A program made the translations under genes and the position numbers. Under the pieces are notes generated by a model that did not search any database, was not told where the DNA came from, and saw only the letters and a program-made list of their open reading frames with translations. Below, in pieces: positions 61,852-64,000 of a stretch of 64,000 nucleotides of DNA (position 1 is its first letter; every line of letters begins with the position of its first letter). This DNA comes from Candidatus Methylophosphatis roskildensis. GTDB taxonomy: Bacteria; Pseudomonadota; Gammaproteobacteria; Burkholderiales; Rhodocyclaceae. The stretch spans positions 496,001-560,000 of the forward strand of contig JADJEV010000004.1 of NCBI GenBank assembly GCA_016708905.1, given 5' to 3'.

Positions 61852-62258
61852 GCGTTTCCCACCACGATGTCGACCCAGGCGGCGCGCATGACGCAATAGG
61901 GAACATACCGCAATAGCGAAATATCATTATCGAAGATCGGGGGCGAACCGGCGCCGACAGGCGCCAAGCCTACCGCGCGCTGTTTCGGACACGCATGGAC
62001 GAAGTGCTACTCGTGGAGATCCGCAGCACGACCAACGGCAATTCCGCGTTCGGCAGCGAACGGTTCCAGAAGCAGATCGAAGTGGCGCTCGGCAAGCGCG
62101 TAGCGCGCGGCACGGCAGGCAGACCACGAAAGGAGACAGCGACCGACGAGCGGCAGAAGTCCTTGCTGCGAAATACCGTGGTCCGCCCACTGTTTTGCCT
62201 TCGTCGCACTCCATATCAGTGTATGGCGGTTCATATGGCTGCATGCTAATCTACGCCG

Positions 62259-62498
62259 ATGGCAAAAGCGCGCTTCGAGTGGGATTCGGGCAAAGATACT
62301 GAAAATCAGCGAAAGCACGGAGTCTCATTCTCCCGTGCCCAATATGCATTTGCAGACCCGCGACGTGTGATTGCCCAGGACATCGCCCACAGCCAAACAG
62401 AGAAGCGGTTCTACTGCTTCGGTGAAGTTGACGGCGGTGTTCTCACGGTGCGATTTATATATCGCGCCTCCGTTATCCGAATCATTGGCGCGGGCTAG
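62259..62498 (+). CDS. brnT: BrnT-like toxin, truncated by an in-frame stop
   Basis: The protein has the BrnT pattern FEWDSGKDTENQRKHGVSF, AFADPRRVIAQD, EKRFYCFGEVDGGVLTVRF and VIRIIGAG. BrnT toxins are ribonucleases of the RelE fold. The usual continuation YWRKG..IYE is present after the stop: TAG at 62496-62498 sits where tyrosine is expected, followed in frame by WRKGMAIYEREN to a TGA at 62547. The toxin is therefore probably shortened by a nonsense change, unless the stop is a sequencing error. Confidence 0.75.
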   Translation: MAKARFEWDSGKDTENQRKHGVSFSRAQYAFADPRRVIAQDIAHSQTEKRFYCFGEVDGGVLTVRFIYRASVIRIIGAG

Positions 62499-62520
62499 TG
62501 GCGCAAAGGAATGGCAATCT

Positions 62521-62796
62521 ATGAGCGCGAGAATCAAGTACACCGATGAATCTCTGGCCCAAGTTCAGGTGGTTCCCGATTTCCTTCCCTCGCCCGCAGA
62601 GCTTGCGTTCCGCGAGGAGGGGGTAAAAGTCACTCTGTCGTTGAGCAAGAAGAGTATCGAGTTCTTCAAGTCCGAAGCGTCAAAGCACCACACACAATAC
62701 CAGCGCATGATTCGGCGCCTTATTGATGCTTACGTTGATGCGCAAGCCCCGACACTTCGTTCACGGGGACGCCCCGACAAGCGGCGCGCCCCTTGA
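62521..62796 (+). CDS. brnA: BrnA-like antitoxin (ribbon-helix-helix)
   Basis: The 91-residue protein starts MSARIKYTDESLAQVQVVPD and carries a CopG-like ribbon-helix-helix segment (VKVTLSLSKKSIEFFKSEA, then a helix with HTQYQRMIRRLIDAYV). Such antitoxins bind the toxin and repress the operon. Its start lies inside the remnant of the toxin reading frame, the usual brnT-brnA overlap. It is intact. Confidence 0.78.
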   Translation: MSARIKYTDESLAQVQVVPDFLPSPAELAFREEGVKVTLSLSKKSIEFFKSEASKHHTQYQRMIRRLIDAYVDAQAPTLRSRGRPDKRRAP

Positions 62797-62853
62797 ATTG
62801 CACGCGTTTGCCGGGCATGGCGCATTCCTTCAAGAGCAAGCGTAGGTGAAGGG

Positions 62854-62909
62854 AAGCCCAACGAATTCGTGCTCCGGCGTTGGGCTTCGCTTCGCTCTGC
62901 CCAACCTAC
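62854..62909. repeat. Dispersed inverted repeat, copy 3
   Basis: AAGCCCAACGAATTCGTG, then CGTTGGGCTT and finally GCCCAACCTAC show the same units as the element at 60586, in the reverse arrangement. It lies between the antitoxin gene and the 3' end of the DUF1615 gene. Confidence 0.75.
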
Positions 62910-62927
62910 GCGAGTCGTTGCTTCCGA

Positions 62928-64000
62928 TCACCTGCTGTCGGCGACTGGAGAAGCGGCCACACGCGCCAGGCATCGGCGGTGCCGCTGGTCGACGCGGGTG
63001 GCGAACCATTCGGTGGTGAGCTTGCGCGTGATCTTGGGCGAGTGCAGTGTGATGCGCGGCACCACCGCGCGCGGCAGCGGTCCGCGCTCGATCCGTTCTG
63101 CCAGTTCGAACACCCGCTTGTAAAGCGTGCTGCGCTCGAACTCGGCGCTGTCGCACTGTTCGAGCGCGCTGCGGATCGCGCCGTGATTCAGGTCGATCTG
63201 CTTGCCGATCGCGCGCACCGCAAGCTCGGTACTGCCGGGACGGGTTTCGTCGCCGTCACCCGGACGAACAAGATCGCCGTCGAGATCGAGCGGAATCCCC
63301 GATGCATGACTGACCGCGCTCTGGAACGCGGCGTTGCGGCTCGCATATTGGCCGGCGTTGAAGTCGGCGAAGCGAAAGAGATGCTTGTCGTAGGCGGCCG
63401 GATAGCCGAGCAGGTGGGCGATGCCGAAGTACATGCCGCCGCGGCGCGTGAACACCTCGTGGCGGATCGAGTCGACCACCGGGTAGGGGTAGCTGTGTGT
63501 CTGCGCATGCCGTTCGGCGAAGGCGATGCTGACCTGCATCGGACCGCCGGTGCGCACCGGATTCAGACCGGCGAACAGGCGGCTTCCCATCGGCACCATG
63601 CCGATGAAGTCGTCGAAGATCAGGCTGAGTTCCTTCTCGGTCGTGACGGCGTCGATGCGTTCGCTGTAGCTCTTGCCGTTGGGCGACGAGATATGCAGCG
63701 CCAGGCGCACCGCGAGCCTGGGCACGCCCAGGCGTTCGGCGCGACGGTCGATCTCGTCCCAGGCGATGCGGGCGAGCTTGGGCACCGCAGGGTCGGCGCG
63801 GAAGGTCGACTCCTGCTCGGTCACCGCAAGCACGGCACAGATGTTCGGCGGGCTCGGCGTGATGCCCAGTGCTGCGAGCGCGGCGTAGATGTCGACCGCC
63901 CATCCCGCGCGGTCGGCGGTGTTGCCGGGCAGCAGGCTGACGATCTGCGCTCGCACGTCGGCCGGCCGCGGCGGCGACGGCTCGCGCGGGCGCTCGTCGG
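62928..64000 (-). CDS. DUF1615-type protein, 5' end beyond the window
   Basis: The frame is open to the right edge of the window (…DERPREPSPPRPADV before the first candidate start at 63956), so the N-terminus is outside. Conserved stretches GMYFGIAHLLGYPAAYDKHL and FRFADFNAGQYASRNAAFQ match DUF1615, a family of predicted lipoproteins of unknown function. It ends RRCLARVAASPVADSR. Confidence 0.85.
   Translation of the reverse strand, partial: DERPREPSPPRPADVRAQIVSLLPGNTADRAGWAVDIYAALAALGITPSPPNICAVLAVTEQESTFRADPAVPKLARIAWDEIDRRAERLGVPRLAVRLALHISSPNGKSYSERIDAVTTEKELSLIFDDFIGMVPMGSRLFAGLNPVRTGGPMQVSIAFAERHAQTHSYPYPVVDSIRHEVFTRRGGMYFGIAHLLGYPAAYDKHLFRFADFNAGQYASRNAAFQSAVSHASGIPLDLDGDLVRPGDGDETRPGSTELAVRAIGKQIDLNHGAIRSALEQCDSAEFERSTLYKRVFELAERIERGPLPRAVVPRITLHSPKITRKLTTEWFATRVDQRHRRCLARVAASPVADSR

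Noticed and set aside
1..64000. CRISPR arrays, tRNA or rRNA genes, and intact insertion sequences.
   Set aside because: No regularly spaced repeats, tRNA-like cloverleaf or transposase was seen in reading the window.

Overview
The window is a high-GC chromosomal segment from a free-living diazotrophic and denitrifying proteobacterium. The draTG pair, a NifA with the redox-type cysteine motif, fixABCX, nifQ-mod, an ISC operon and a cytochrome cd1 (NirS) denitrification cluster together point to a betaproteobacterium, most likely Rhodocyclales. A polyphosphate:AMP phosphotransferase would fit a polyphosphate accumulator such as a Candidatus Accumulibacter-like organism; that assignment is inference. 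Several genes carry single-base frameshifts, some at homopolymers, which suggests residual indel errors in the assembly, although real decay cannot be excluded.

Layout: (1) 1-1804, the 3' end of accA and tilS. (2) 2464-11954, nifA behind its own -24/-12 promoter, then a sigma54/NifA-controlled nifB operon (nifB, ferredoxin, A-type Fe-S carrier, TPR-like protein, LRV Fe-S protein, two nifZ, an unknown, nifS, nifT, two small unknowns, a SIR2-like protein). (3) 12163-14598, a leftward operon of an unknown gene, draT and draG, which controls nitrogenase reductase by ADP-ribosylation and has its own sigma54-type promoter. (4) 14834-28550, nifHDK, two Shethna FeSII-like ferredoxins (one fused to a rubrerythrin-like domain), nifENX with accessory genes and fdxB, then mop-nifQ-modBAC for molybdenum supply. 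(5) 29780-37487, a leftward operon reading nifV, nifW, fixABCX, a flavodiiron protein and three [2Fe-2S] ferredoxins, driven by a sigma54 promoter with a NifA site. (6) 38356-41076, a secreted PQQ-type propeller protein, a frameshifted lipoprotein and a long hairpin. (7) 41264-45873, a leftward iscS-iscU-erpA-iscA-hscA operon that also has a perfect sigma54 promoter and a NifA site, so it looks dedicated to nitrogen fixation; no nifU is present in the window. (8) 46142-49524, pap, a lytic transglycosylase and an esterase. (9) 49504-60581, the nir cluster: nirE divergent from nirS-nirM-nirC-nirF-nirDL-nirG-nirH, a hemerythrin protein, nirJ and nirN, with three near-perfect FNR/DNR boxes. (10) 60586-64000, three copies of a dispersed inverted repeat, a DUF3014-type protein, a BrnT/BrnA-like toxin-antitoxin pair whose toxin carries a premature stop, and a DUF1615-type protein cut by the window edge.

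How it fits together: NifA with sigma54 appears to switch on cofactor synthesis (nifB, nifEN, nifV, nifQ/mod), the structural enzyme (nifHDK), electron supply (fixABCX, ferredoxins), Fe-S supply (nifS plus the isc operon), activity control (dra), and a notable set of candidate oxygen-protection proteins (FeSII-like ferredoxins, rubrerythrin-like domain, flavodiiron protein). The nir genes seem to be under a separate FNR/DNR-type anaerobic control. No nifL, nifU or nifM, no alternative nitrogenase, no tRNA or rRNA and no CRISPR array were seen.
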